A stretch of DNA of 64,000 nucleotides from Nocardia sp. MH4 (GCF_019266065.1 NZ_LPNR01000111.1:93733-157732), one strand, 5' to 3'. Shown: positions 7,719 through 16,639, counted from the stretch's first letter. Notes: generated from the letters alone by a model not told the origin. Made by a program: numbers and translations.

Positions 7719-9278
7719 GTGAGCAACATCGAGACGGATGTTCTGATCCTGGGCGGCGGGCCCGCCGGGCTCTGGGCCGCCGTCTCGGCCGCGACCGCGG
7801 GGGCCAGGGTCGTCCTCGTCGACAAGAGCAGGTGCGGGTCGAGTGGGCCCTCGGTCTACGGCAGCACCATGATCTGGGACGTCGCTCCTGGTCACAGCCG
7901 TGCCGACGTGGTGGACACGGCGCTGGTCCGCGGCGGTGGCCTGGGTGACGCCGACTGGCTGCACCGGGTCGCCGACGAGACCCACCGCCGCCTGCGGGTC
8001 TGGTCCGGCACCAGGAACCGGGTGCCCGACACCGCGGGCGTCGATCCGCCGGTGGTGCACCTCGACGGCGCGAGCTACCTGCGCAGGCTGCGCCGGGGCG
8101 CGCTCGAGGCGGGCGTGCGCATCCTCGATCACCATCCGGCGCTGCAACTGCTCGTCGATCCGGCGGGCACGGTGGTCGGTGCCGCGGGCATCCAGCGGCA
8201 CAACCGGTTCCGGCCGTGGACCATCCGGGCGGGCGCGGTGGTGGTGGCTACCGGTGGCTGCGCGTTCCTGTCCGGCGGCGCCGGGACCGAGGTGAACACC
8301 GGCGAGGGCCTGCTGATGGCGGCCGAGGCCGGCGCCGAGCTGTCCGGGATGGAATTCTCCAGCGCCTACGGGTTGGCGCCGGTGCTGTCGCGGGTGCATC
8401 CGAATCCGGCTGTCGCCCCCGGACTCTCGGTGCGTTTCGCCGCGCTCTACGACGAAGCGGGCGCCGAACTCCCCGGCAGGCACACGGCGGCCCTGGCCGC
8501 GCTCGCCGACGGCAGGCGGGTCTTCGCGGCGCTGCACGAGGTGCCCGACACCGTCCGGCACTGGCTGAGCAGGCACGGCGCGGTCGACGCGACGGGCCGG
8601 GTGCCGGTGCGCGCGGTCCTCGAGGGCACCGTCCTCGGCGCGGGCGGGGTGGCCCTGACCGGACCGGACTGCGCGACCACCGTGCGCGGGCTGTACGCCG
8701 CAGGCGCCGTCGCCGGACGCGAGGTCGTGACGGGTGCCGCGGGCGCGACCGGTGGTCTGAGCGGCGCGTGGGCGCTGGCCTCGGGAACCTGGGCGGGGGA
8801 GGGCGCCGCCGCCTTCGCGGTGGCCAACGAACGGGCGACCAGCGCGCGTCCGGTCGAGGGCGCCGGTCTCGGCCTGCACGCCCACATCGATCCGCGCTCG
8901 GTGATCGGACTGGTCCAGGAGCACACCCTGCCGCTGCGGCGCAGCTACCGGCGCAGTGCGGGTAGCCTGGCCGACAGCATCGCCGAGCTGGACATCATGT
9001 GGCCGGGCGCGCAGTTCGAACTGGGCGGCATCGGCGCCGAACGGGTGCGGGCCAGGCAGGCGGCGGCGTTGCTCGCCGTCGCGCGCTGGGCCGGGTACAG
9101 CGCGCTGGTGCGGACCGAGAGCCGCGGCATCCACCGCCGCATCGACCACCCGCTGGCGGTGCCGGAGTGGCAGTCGCGATTGCGCTGTGGTGGGCTGGAC
9201 GAGGTGTGGGTCCGCCGGGCCGTCGCGGACGATCCGCTCGACGGTCAGCTCACCGCGGGCCGTCCCGCCGCGGTGTGA
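7719..9278 (+). CDS. FAD-binding oxidoreductase, fumarate reductase/L-aspartate oxidase type
   Basis: A 519-residue protein taken from GTG 7719 (VSNIETDVLILGGG); GTG 7692 would add nine residues. The FAD Rossmann motif LILGGGPAGLWAAVSAATAG is followed by VVVATGGCAFLSGG and, later, GLYAAGAVAGREVVTGAAGATGG with GLSGAWALASG, the order found in succinate dehydrogenase, fumarate reductase and aspartate oxidase flavoproteins. The C-terminal helical domain (SLADSIAELDIMW; RTESRGIHRRIDHP) is also typical. No iron-sulfur or membrane-anchor subunit is adjacent, and no NadA/NadC gene, so the substrate is unknown. No convincing ribosome site precedes either start. Confidence 0.75.
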   Translation: MSNIETDVLILGGGPAGLWAAVSAATAGARVVLVDKSRCGSSGPSVYGSTMIWDVAPGHSRADVVDTALVRGGGLGDADWLHRVADETHRRLRVWSGTRNRVPDTAGVDPPVVHLDGASYLRRLRRGALEAGVRILDHHPALQLLVDPAGTVVGAAGIQRHNRFRPWTIRAGAVVVATGGCAFLSGGAGTEVNTGEGLLMAAEAGAELSGMEFSSAYGLAPVLSRVHPNPAVAPGLSVRFAALYDEAGAELPGRHTAALAALADGRRVFAALHEVPDTVRHWLSRHGAVDATGRVPVRAVLEGTVLGAGGVALTGPDCATTVRGLYAAGAVAGREVVTGAAGATGGLSGAWALASGTWAGEGAAAFAVANERATSARPVEGAGLGLHAHIDPRSVIGLVQEHTLPLRRSYRRSAGSLADSIAELDIMWPGAQFELGGIGAERVRARQAAALLAVARWAGYSALVRTESRGIHRRIDHPLAVPEWQSRLRCGGLDEVWVRRAVADDPLDGQLTAGRPAAV

Positions 9279-9689
9279 TTGTTCACCGCATGTTCCCCTT
9301 CAGCTGCGAGTTTTCTCTAACGCCACGGCAATTCGGCGCGGCTACCCTCGATCCATGACGCGCGGCCGGGTGACACACGGAACCGGTTTGGCAACTGGTC
9401 GGCCGTGCTGGCAGAATGTTGCGGATTCCCTTCCCTTGCCACCGCCGGGTTCGGGAACCATGGCGGCCTTCCGCCCCGCGACGCACCGTCGCGGCCGAGG
9501 GTCGACCCGTTTGTCCGACCGGACCACCCGTCCGGCTCCGCTCGGCGGATCAGTGCCGCGCCACGCGTCCGGTTTTCTCCGGCATTCGCCCTGGCTGCGC
9601 ACCCTATGAGCGTCATGCAATTCCGTAATCCCGATATACCCGGCGGTAACCGTCCCCCGGTTGAGTCCGACTCGAGCAGGAGTGAAATC
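9279..9689. other. Gap without supported gene
   Basis: This 411-base stretch precedes the malic enzyme. Short open frames occur on both strands, but their composition is Arg/Pro/Gly-rich, they lack ribosome sites and they resemble no family, so none is called. A frame continues upstream of the malic enzyme start but its translation has no family similarity. No tRNA or riboswitch that I recognise is present. The only clear signal is the AGGAG at 9678-9682 serving the next gene. Confidence 0.5.
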
Positions 9690-10910
9690 GTGTCACCTGT
9701 GACTGACGCACCGAATGCCACCGCGGCGCCCAAGGCCGATGACGCAGCGAGCCTCGCTGCCATCACCCACGACGAGATCTTCGCGGGTCACCTCGGCGGC
9801 AAGCTGTCGGTCGAGCTCAGCTCCCCGCTCGAGACCCAGCGTGATCTGTCGATCGCCTACACCCCCGGCGTCGCCCAGGTCAGCCGGGCGATCGCGGAGG
9901 ATGCGGCGCTCACCAAGACCTACACCTGGACCGACCGCCTCGTGGTCGTGGTCAGCGACGGCACCGCCGTGCTCGGCCTCGGCGACATCGGCCCGCGCGC
10001 TTCGCTGCCCGTGATGGAGGGCAAGGCCGCGCTGTTCAAGAAGTTCGCCGGCCTGAACTCGATCCCGCTGGTGCTCGACACCACCGATCCGGACGAGATC
10101 GTCCAGACGCTGATCCACCTGCGCCCGAGCTTCGGCGCGGTCAACCTCGAGGACATCTCGGCGCCGCGTTGCTTCGAGATCGAGCAGCGGGTCATCGAGG
10201 CGCTGGACTGCCCGGTCATGCACGACGACCAGCACGGCACCGCCATCGTGGTGCTGGCCGCCCTCAAGGGCGCGGCCGCGCAGCAGGGCCGCGACATGTC
10301 GGCGCTGAAGGTCGTGGTGTCCGGTGCCGGTGCGGCCGGTGTGGCCTGCGCCAACATCCTGCTCGCCGCCGGTGTGCCCGATGTGGTCGTGCTCGACTCC
10401 AAGGGCATCGTCAGCACCGGTCGCGACGGCCTCAACGGCGTCAAGGCCGAGCTGGCCGCCCGCAGCAACCCGCGCGGCCTGACCGGTGGCGCCGCGGAGG
10501 CCCTCGCCGGCGCCGACGTGTTCCTCGGTCTGTCCGCGGGCACGATCCCCGAGGAGCTCATCGCCTCGATGGCGCCGGAGTCGATCGTGTTCGCCATGTC
10601 GAACCCGGACCCGGAGATCCACCCCGAGGTGGCCGCCAAGTACGCCGCGATCGTGGCGACGGGCCGCAGCGACTTCCCGAACCAGATCAACAACGTGCTC
10701 GCCTTCCCCGGCGTGTTCAAGGGCGCGCTCGACGCCGGTGCCCGCCGGATCACCGAGGGCATGAAGGTCGCCGCCGCCGACGCCATCTTCGGTGTCGTCG
10801 CCGACGAGCTGGCCGTCGACCGGATCATCCCCAGCCCGCTGGACCCGCGCGTGGCTCCGGCCGTCGCCGAGGCCGTGGCCGAGGCCGCGCGCGCCGAGGG
10901 CGTCGCCTAG
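9690..10910 (+). CDS. NAD(P)-dependent malic enzyme
   Basis: A 406-residue short-form malic enzyme from GTG 9690 (VSPVTDAPNA), with AGGAG seven bases upstream. Motifs in order are LSIAYTPGVAQVSRAI, LGDIGPRASLPVMEGKAALF with the catalytic Lys, VNLEDISAPRCFEIE with metal-binding acids, PVMHDDQHGTAIV, the dinucleotide motif VVVSGAGAAGVAC, and FAMSNPDPEIHPE. It oxidatively decarboxylates malate to pyruvate, producing NADPH or NADH and feeding the pyruvate/malate node. The cofactor cannot be decided with certainty from sequence. A perfect 14-bp hairpin follows the stop. Confidence 0.92.
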   Translation: MSPVTDAPNATAAPKADDAASLAAITHDEIFAGHLGGKLSVELSSPLETQRDLSIAYTPGVAQVSRAIAEDAALTKTYTWTDRLVVVVSDGTAVLGLGDIGPRASLPVMEGKAALFKKFAGLNSIPLVLDTTDPDEIVQTLIHLRPSFGAVNLEDISAPRCFEIEQRVIEALDCPVMHDDQHGTAIVVLAALKGAAAQQGRDMSALKVVVSGAGAAGVACANILLAAGVPDVVVLDSKGIVSTGRDGLNGVKAELAARSNPRGLTGGAAEALAGADVFLGLSAGTIPEELIASMAPESIVFAMSNPDPEIHPEVAAKYAAIVATGRSDFPNQINNVLAFPGVFKGALDAGARRITEGMKVAAADAIFGVVADELAVDRIIPSPLDPRVAPAVAEAVAEAARAEGVA

Positions 10911-10930
10911 TATCCGCAGCGATATCGACC

Positions 10931-10964
10931 GAGAGCGCCCCGTTCCCCGGAACGGGGCGCTCTC
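10931..10964 (+). terminator. Terminator after malic enzyme
   Basis: GAGAGCGCCCCGTT (10931-10944) pairs perfectly with 10951-10964 around the loop CCCCGG. It lies 20 bases after the malic enzyme stop. There is no long U-tract, as is usual in high-GC actinobacteria. Confidence 0.8.
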
Positions 10965-10987
10965 GCGTTGTCTGGGATCATCGGGAG

Positions 10988-11197
10988 ATGACCACCATCT
11001 CCGTGCAGCTCCCCGACGAGGTGCACGCCCAGCTCGCCGCGGCCGCCGATGCCGATGGACTGTCGATGAACGCGGCCGTGGTGACGGCGGTGCAGGAGTG
11101 GATCCAGTCGCGAGCCCAGCGGGTCCAGGAGCGCGCCCGGATGCAGCAGGTGCTGGCGGCCGATCCGCACTTGCGGGCACTGCTCGGCGACGACTGA
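10988..11197 (+). CDS. Ribbon-helix-helix antitoxin-like protein, orphan
   Basis: A 69-residue protein from ATG 10988. The N-terminus MTTISVQLPDEVHAQLAAAA followed by ADGLSMNAAVVTAVQEWI is a classic RHH (Arc/CopG/HicB-like) DNA-binding domain; the C-terminus (RMQQVLAADPHLRALLGDD) resembles toxin-binding tails. No toxin gene lies beside it: the next gene is convergent and encodes an ABC permease. It may be an orphan antitoxin or a small regulator. GGGAG directly abuts the ATG, an unusually short spacing. Confidence 0.65.
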   Translation: MTTISVQLPDEVHAQLAAAADADGLSMNAAVVTAVQEWIQSRAQRVQERARMQQVLAADPHLRALLGDD

Positions 11198-11262
11198 TCA
11201 CCGCTGCGGCACAGCGGCGGTGCGGCCTCGCCGAGCAGGCGGACCCGCACCGATCGGCCGAA

Positions 11263-11970
11263 CTACTCCGTGACCGGCGAGACGTCGGTGCCGACGATCG
11301 TCCCGCGCGCGAGTCGCCCGCTGCCCGGCGCGCTGGCCCACACCGCCGCGGCCAGCAGTGCGTCGAGCACCAGCGCGAGCACCGCCACCAGCAGCGCCCC
11401 GACCAGGACCAGGTCGTAGCGATAGAGACCGATCCCGTCGAAGATGTAGCGGCCGAGCCCGCCCAGGTTGACGTAGGCGGCGATGGTCGCGGTGGCGACG
11501 ACCTGCAGGGTCGCGGCCCGCAATCCGCCCAGGAGCACCGGCAGCGCGTTGGGCAGTTCGGCCCGGAACAGGATCTGGCGCTCGGTCATCCCCATCGCGC
11601 GCGAGGCGTCGACGACATCGGCGGGCACGTTCGCGATGCCCGCGTAGGCGCCCGCCAGCAGCGGCGGGATACCGACGGTGATCAGCGCCAGCAGCGGCGG
11701 GATCAGCCCGAGCCCGAGCAGCAGCACCAGGAAGGTGAGCAGGCCCAGCGTCGGCAGCGCCCGCATGGCGTTGGCGAAGCCGACCAGTAGCGCGCTGCCC
11801 CGCCGGGTGTGCCCGATGACCAGACCCAGCGGCACCGCGATCACCGCCGACAGCGCGACCGCGAGGAAGCTGTACCAGAGATGTTGCAGCAGACGGGTGT
11901 CGATCCCGGCCGACCCGCCCCAGTTGGCGCCGTCGGTCAGGTACTGCCAGGCGTCGACGAACAGATTCAC
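11263..11970 (-). CDS. Osmoprotectant ABC transporter permease 2 (OpuC type)
   Basis: A 235-residue permease from GTG 11970, overlapping the upstream permease by four bases (GTGA). It has five or six membrane helices and the binding-protein-dependent transport motif (VDASRAMGMTERQILFRAELPNALPVLLGGLRAAT is the EAA loop region, quoted here as VDASRAMGMTERQILFRAEL plus the Gly-rich continuation). A C-terminal extension (GSGRLARGTIVGTDVSPVTE) is hydrophilic. It forms the channel with the neighbouring permease for glycine betaine, choline or related solutes. It is the last gene of the four-gene operon. Confidence 0.85.
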   Translation of the reverse strand: MNLFVDAWQYLTDGANWGGSAGIDTRLLQHLWYSFLAVALSAVIAVPLGLVIGHTRRGSALLVGFANAMRALPTLGLLTFLVLLLGLGLIPPLLALITVGIPPLLAGAYAGIANVPADVVDASRAMGMTERQILFRAELPNALPVLLGGLRAATLQVVATATIAAYVNLGGLGRYIFDGIGLYRYDLVLVGALLVAVLALVLDALLAAAVWASAPGSGRLARGTIVGTDVSPVTE

Positions 11971-12632
11971 GCGCGTGCCCCTGTCCGGTCGACGCGCGTG
12001 TCGGCGCGGGTCCACGGGGTCGCGAGCTTGCCGAGCAGGAACACCAGCCGGTCGAAGACCAGCGCCAGCACCAGCGTGACGATGATGCCCGCCACGATCT
12101 GATCCGGATAGTCGCGCTGGTAGCCCTGGGTGAACAGCTTGCCGAGCCCGCCCACCCCGATCAGCGCGCCCACCGACACCATCGCGATATTGGTGACCAC
12201 CACGACGCGCAGCGTGGAGACGAATACCGGCAGCGCCAGCGGCATGTCGACGGTGAGGGTCCGGCGCAGCCGGCCGAACCCGATCGCGTCGGCGGCGTCG
12301 AGCACCGCGGCGGGCACGGTGTCCAGGGCGGTCGGCACCGCGATCAGCAGCAGCGCCGTGGAATACACGGTGAGCGCGATGATCACATTGAGCGGATCGA
12401 TGGCCGAGATCCCGACCAGCGGCGGAATGATCACGAACAGCGCCAGCGAGGGAATCGTGTAGGCCAGGCTCGACACCGTCGTGGTGATCTTCCTGGCCCA
12501 GCCGGTGCCCCGGATCAGCGCGCCGACCGGGATCGCGATGAGCAGGCCGAGCAGCAGCGGCACCAGCGCGAGCACCAGATGGGTGCGGGTGATCGCCATG
12601 ACCTCGGCGAAGTTGTCGATCAGGTACCTCAC
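11967..12632 (-). CDS. Osmoprotectant ABC transporter permease 1 (OpuC type)
   Basis: A 221-residue permease (MRYLIDNFAEVMAITRTHL) with five or six hydrophobic helices and the EAA-type loop VLDAADAIGFGRLRRTLTVD before MPLALPVFVSTLRVV. It overlaps the ATPase gene upstream and the second permease downstream by four bases each, so the subunits are probably made in fixed ratio. In OpuC/OsmU-type systems the two non-identical permeases make a heterodimeric pore. Confidence 0.85.
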   Translation of the reverse strand: MRYLIDNFAEVMAITRTHLVLALVPLLLGLLIAIPVGALIRGTGWARKITTTVSSLAYTIPSLALFVIIPPLVGISAIDPLNVIIALTVYSTALLLIAVPTALDTVPAAVLDAADAIGFGRLRRTLTVDMPLALPVFVSTLRVVVVTNIAMVSVGALIGVGGLGKLFTQGYQRDYPDQIVAGIIVTLVLALVFDRLVFLLGKLATPWTRADTRVDRTGARA

Positions 12633-13777
12633 GAGACGTCCTGGTCGAAGAACTCCCGGTTCCGTTCGGCGTCCTCGAAGCCGCGCTGCTCGGCGAGCTG
12701 GGTGAGCACATCGGTGGCCAGCAGGCCGCCGCGGACCGCGCCGGCGTCGTCGACGGCCACCCCGATGCCCGAGGGCGAGGAGATCGCCGCGTCCAGCGCC
12801 TGGCGCAGGTCACCGTCCGGCGTGAACAGCGAGCCGCCCGCGGACACGCTGGCGGCCAACGGTTTTCCGGCGCGGACCGCTTCCACGCCGGTCACGTCCA
12901 CCCAGCCGCCCGGCTTGCCGTCGGCGTCGACCACCAGCGCCCACTCGCCGCGCGCCAGCCGCAACCCGGCGACCCCGTCGGCCTCGACGGTCCGGATCGG
13001 CGCCAGCGTCACGGCCTCGGCGGTGCGGAACGACAACCCGCGATAGCCGCGATCACGTCCGACGAACCCGGCGACGAAGTCGGTGGCGGGCTGGGCCAGG
13101 ACCCGCTCGGGCGCGTCGAACTGCTGCAGCACCCCGCCGCGCCCGAACACCGCGATCTTGTCGCCGAGGGTGATCGCCTCGTCGATGTCGTGGGTGACGA
13201 ACACGATCGTCTTGTGCAGTTCGGCCTGCAACCGCTGCATCTCGACTTGCAGTTCCGCCCGCACCACCGGGTCGACGGCGCTGAACGGCTCGTCCATCAG
13301 CAGCACCGGCGGGTCGGCCGCCAGCGCCCGCGCCACCCCAACGCGCTGCTGCTGACCGCCGGAGAGCTGGGCCGGATACCGGTCGGCCAGCGCGCGATCC
13401 AGGCCGACCCGGTCGAGGACGTCCAGCGCCGCGGCCCGCGCGGACTTGCGGGAGGCGCCGAGCAGCATCGGCACGGTCGCCACATTGTCGATCACCTTGC
13501 GGTTGGGCAGCAGGCCACCGCTCTGGATCACGTAGCCGATGCCGAGGCGCAGCTTCACCGGATCGACCGTGGCGATGTCGCGGCCGTCGATGCTGATGGC
13601 GCCCGCGCTCGGCGTCACCATCCGGTTGATCATCCGCATCGAGGTCGTCTTGCCGCAGCCGGACGGACCGACGAAGACGGTGAACGAGCCCGATTCGATC
13701 CGCAGATTGAGGTCGCGAACCGCCTGCGTCCCGTCCGGATAGGTTTTGTCGATACCGCGGAATTCGATGTCGGACAA
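12629..13777 (-). CDS. Osmoprotectant ABC transporter ATP-binding protein with CBS-type tail
   Basis: A 382-residue ATPase. Residues about 1-235 form the nucleotide-binding domain: Walker A GPSGCGKTT, Q-loop YVIQSGGLLPN, signature LSGGQQQR, Walker B VLLMDEPFSAVDP and H-loop FVTHDIDEA. This is the glycine betaine/L-proline ProV/OpuCA pattern. The rest (about 245-370) resembles a CBS pair (VAGLRLARGEWALVVDADGK; LRQALDAAISSPSGIGVAVD), which in OpuA-type ATPases senses ionic strength or nucleotides. The start lies 24 bases after the stop of the binding-protein gene. Confidence 0.9.
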   Translation of the reverse strand: MSDIEFRGIDKTYPDGTQAVRDLNLRIESGSFTVFVGPSGCGKTTSMRMINRMVTPSAGAISIDGRDIATVDPVKLRLGIGYVIQSGGLLPNRKVIDNVATVPMLLGASRKSARAAALDVLDRVGLDRALADRYPAQLSGGQQQRVGVARALAADPPVLLMDEPFSAVDPVVRAELQVEMQRLQAELHKTIVFVTHDIDEAITLGDKIAVFGRGGVLQQFDAPERVLAQPATDFVAGFVGRDRGYRGLSFRTAEAVTLAPIRTVEADGVAGLRLARGEWALVVDADGKPGGWVDVTGVEAVRAGKPLAASVSAGGSLFTPDGDLRQALDAAISSPSGIGVAVDDAGAVRGGLLATDVLTQLAEQRGFEDAERNREFFDQDVS

Positions 13778-13801
13778 CGGATTCTCCTAGTGGACGCGCG
13801 C

Positions 13802-14794
13802 CTAGCCGATCGGGGAGTTGAGTCCCTGCGCGGTGATCCAGGCGAGCGCGGCGGCCTTCGGTTCGATCTTGGCATCGCCCGAGACGGCGGTGTTGAGCGA
13901 GATCAGTTCGGTGGTGGTGAGTTTCGCCGATACGGCATCGAGTACGGCCACCGCCTTGTCGGTCTTCTTGGCGGCGTTGAACAGCGGCACCACATTCTGG
14001 GCCGCGAAGTTGCTCTTCGGATCGGCCAGCACGACCAGGTTGTTCTGGGCGATGGCCGGCGAGGTGGTGAAGATATCGGCCGCGGTGACCTGGCCGTCGA
14101 CCAGCGCGCGCACCGTCGCCGGACCGCCGCCGTCGGCGATCGGCACGAAATTCGCGTCGCTGATGTCGAGCCCGTAGTTCTTCTTCAGACCGGGCAGCCC
14201 GCCGGGGCGCTGCGCGAATTCGGCGGGCGCGCCGAATTTCACCTCGGCCGAATGCGGCGCGAGGTCGGCGATGCTCTGCAGGTTCCACCGATCGGCGGTC
14301 GCGCGGGTGACGACCACGGCATCGGAATCCTGCCCCGGGGCCGGCGTCGCGATGGCCAGGTCGCTGCCCAGCGCTGTGGTCAGGGCCGCGTTCACGTCGG
14401 CCGCGGAGGTGGCGGTGGCGTTCTTGTCCAGATACTGCAGCAGGTTGCCGGTGTATTCCGGGATCAGCGAGATCGCGCACTGGCGTAAGGCGGGGATGTA
14501 GGCCTCGCGGCTGCCGATGTTGAACTTCGTGTCGACCTTGAAACCGTTGATCCGCAGGACCTCGGTGTAGATGTTGGCGACGGTCTCGGACTCGGGGAAA
14601 TTGGCCGAACCGATGATCAGCGCGTCGCTGGCGCAATCGCCCTTGGCGGCCAGTGGGTCGGAGTTGCCGCAGGCGGAGACGATCATGGCGGCGGCCAGCG
14701 CGACTGCGGCTGCCAGCACCCGGCCCGCCCGGACCGCGAGGCGGCGTGCCGGTCGACGTTGTCCGTGCGAAGAGGAGGCGAACGCGGTTTTCAC
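13802..14794 (-). CDS. Osmoprotectant-binding lipoprotein (OpuC/OsmF type)
   Basis: A 330-residue protein from GTG 14794 (VKTAFASSSHGQ), preceded by GGAAGGA. A basic stretch and a hydrophobic segment lead to the lipobox VSAC, so the mature protein is anchored by a lipidated Cys. The quaternary-amine-binding fold is recognisable: LIIGSANFPESETVANIYTE, ISLIPEYTGNLLQYL, VVTRATADRWNLQSIADLAP, VLADPKSNFAAQNVVPLF and the end LAWITAQGLNS. It delivers betaine-like solutes to the ABC permeases encoded just downstream. It is the first gene of the operon and is divergent from a second binding protein. Confidence 0.88.
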   Translation of the reverse strand: MKTAFASSSHGQRRPARRLAVRAGRVLAAAVALAAAMIVSACGNSDPLAAKGDCASDALIIGSANFPESETVANIYTEVLRINGFKVDTKFNIGSREAYIPALRQCAISLIPEYTGNLLQYLDKNATATSAADVNAALTTALGSDLAIATPAPGQDSDAVVVTRATADRWNLQSIADLAPHSAEVKFGAPAEFAQRPGGLPGLKKNYGLDISDANFVPIADGGGPATVRALVDGQVTAADIFTTSPAIAQNNLVVLADPKSNFAAQNVVPLFNAAKKTDKAVAVLDAVSAKLTTTELISLNTAVSGDAKIEPKAAALAWITAQGLNSPIG

Positions 14795-14932
14795 TGGTGT
14801 CCTTCCGGCAAAGGCGGGCAGTGCGCTGTGCATGCGACCCTGGGGCCGCAGGTACATTCTGGTAGTTCATACTGCCCGCGTCGCGCCGAATTGCGTGGGT
14901 TGACCGCAAATACAGGAAGTTGGTGTCGCCGG

Positions 14933-15805
14933 ATGGTGTCGGGAGCGGTGCGCCGGAAGCTGGCTGCGCTACTGGTCACCACCTGGGCTTTCACCACCGT
15001 TTCGTGTGGGGCCGACGAGCCGCGGAACGTGGTCGCGGTGGGTGCGGATTCCTCGGCGGAATCGTTGGTGCTCGCCCAGATCTATGCCCAGGCGCTGGCC
15101 CGCACCGGCACCCCGACCGCCGTCGTCCGCGACTCGGCGAATCCGCAAGCCGACCTCGACGCGGGCCGGATCGCGGTCCTGCCCGCCCGCGACGGCGCGC
15201 TGCTCGACCGCTGGAACCCGGCCGCCCCCGCCCGCACCCCCGAGGACGTCGTCGCCGCTGTCAACGCCGCGCTCCCGCAGGGCCTGTCGGCCTCCGACGC
15301 CGCCGACGGCACCGACCTGCGCTCCCGCCTCCTGGTCACCGAGGAGTTCGCCGCCCGCGACACCGTCCGCACGCTGGCTGCCCTGACCCCGCGCTGCGCC
15401 GACCTCACCGCCGGCTACACCGAACTTCCCGGCTTCACCTACACCACCCCGGCCCCCGCCACGATCGCCGACTGCGCCTTCGCCACGACCAGGCACTACC
15501 CGGACCCGCAAGCGCTCGGAAAAGCCCTGCGCGACGGCGAGATCCAGGTGGGCATCGTCAACGGCCCGCCCGCCGACGCCGCGGCCGGTCTGGTCGTCCT
15601 GGACGACCCGAAATACGCCCTGCGGGCCCAGAACATCCTGGCTCTCTACCGCTCCGGCCACTTCGACCGCGTCCAGCTGAAGAAACTCAACTACGTGGCG
15701 GGCGAACTGACCACCGAGGGGCTCACCGACCTCGTCCACCAGGTTCGGACGGGCACCGACCCGGCCATCGCCGCCCGCGCCTGGCTCGACGCCCACGGTC
15801 TCTAG
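14933..15805 (+). CDS. Second osmoprotectant-binding-like lipoprotein
   Basis: A 290-residue protein from ATG 14933 (MVSGAVRRKLAALLVTTWAF) with the lipobox TVSC. The body follows the same fold as the operon's binding protein: VVAVGADSSAESLVLAQIYAQ, VLDDPKYALRAQNILALYRS and a C-terminal ARAWLDAHGL. It is divergent from the complete transporter operon, with 138 bases between the starts, and has no permease of its own. It may feed the same transporter with another ligand or act as a sensor. AGGAAG lies 13 bases before the ATG, farther than usual. Segments of repetitive codon use (GCC CGC, GCC GCC) mark it as more divergent than its partner. Confidence 0.75.
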   Translation: MVSGAVRRKLAALLVTTWAFTTVSCGADEPRNVVAVGADSSAESLVLAQIYAQALARTGTPTAVVRDSANPQADLDAGRIAVLPARDGALLDRWNPAAPARTPEDVVAAVNAALPQGLSASDAADGTDLRSRLLVTEEFAARDTVRTLAALTPRCADLTAGYTELPGFTYTTPAPATIADCAFATTRHYPDPQALGKALRDGEIQVGIVNGPPADAAAGLVVLDDPKYALRAQNILALYRSGHFDRVQLKKLNYVAGELTTEGLTDLVHQVRTGTDPAIAARAWLDAHGL

Positions 15806-15874
15806 CCACTGTCACCCGTCGGTTCTGTTGGTCGACCCCGGCCGCAGCACCCGGCGTCGGGGCAGCGCGGGCCC

Positions 15875-16639
15875 CTAGAGGTCGGCCACGCAGAAGACGC
15901 GGGGGATCGGGATGCCACCGGGGGTGTAGGTGAACGACGAGGTCGCGCCCGCGACGTTCGCGCACTGGGCGGAGCTCGCGGCGACCTTCAGGATGCGGTA
16001 CTTCGCGTCACGGCCGCCGCAGTCGGCGATCTCGAGGTTAGGGGTGATCGTGGTCGGGCGCAGGCAGTCACCGGCTTCGGCGTTCTCCAGCGAACGTGTG
16101 GTGTCGACCTCCTTGTGCGCCAGGCAGAAGATCAGGTCGGGGCCGAGCTTGGGCATCGTGCCGGTGCCGACCGTTTTCAGCTCCCAGGTGTAGGTCACCT
16201 CGGTGCCGGTCACGCTGTCGCAGGCGAAGTTCGCCAGGCCGCCCTCCTGGCGGTCGAGCACCTTGTACACCGCCGCCGGGTCGGTGCACGGCAGCTTGCG
16301 TGCCCGGTCCGAGGACTCGGTGACACAGTCGCCCTGCTGCGCGGCATTGACCGCCTGCGCGGGGTCGGCGCCCTTGTCTCCCAGGCAGATCTGCGTCGAG
16401 TCCTCGTAGTACGTGTAGGTCACCCCGGCGACGTTCTTGCACGAGTACTCCCCGCTCCCGAGCTTCTTCAACACCACGAAGTCCGCCTCGGGCGCGGCAC
16501 ACCCCACCTCGGTGAAGTCCTCCCCGTCCTGCCGCACGCACTCGCCCTGCTCGACGGAATTCGTCGCCTGCTCGATCACCGAACACCCGCTGACCACCAG
16601 CGCGATCCCCGTCAGGACAGCAAAAACCCAGTACCGCAA
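15875..16639 (-). CDS. LppU-like lipoprotein with three internal repeats
   Basis: A 254-residue lipoprotein: MRYWVFAVLTGIALVVSGC ends in the lipobox VSGC. The mature part is three diverged copies of one module of about 65-75 residues. Each starts with a [E/D]C turn (GECVRQ, GDCVTE, GDCLRP) and continues through a C-[TG]-[DG] or CAAP segment, a strand such as ADFVVLKKL / AVYKVLDRQ / AKYRILKV, a Cys, an aromatic strand (TYTYYED / VTYTWEL / SSFTYTP), and an [I/F]C-[LV] end. Each copy has four Cys, suggesting two disulfides. LppU/SCO3897-type proteins are secreted or lipid-anchored, with no known role. Confidence 0.8.
   Translation of the reverse strand: MRYWVFAVLTGIALVVSGCSVIEQATNSVEQGECVRQDGEDFTEVGCAAPEADFVVLKKLGSGEYSCKNVAGVTYTYYEDSTQICLGDKGADPAQAVNAAQQGDCVTESSDRARKLPCTDPAAVYKVLDRQEGGLANFACDSVTGTEVTYTWELKTVGTGTMPKLGPDLIFCLAHKEVDTTRSLENAEAGDCLRPTTITPNLEIADCGGRDAKYRILKVAASSAQCANVAGATSSFTYTPGGIPIPRVFCVADL

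Noticed and set aside
7296..9149. 617-codon minus-strand frame
   Set aside because: It is antisense to the FAD oxidoreductase, which has complete motifs. The antisense product has none.
9283..9610. Short frames in the gap before malic enzyme, and a possible riboswitch
   Set aside because: The frames are Arg/Pro-rich and unsupported, and no conserved riboswitch core could be recognised in the sequence.
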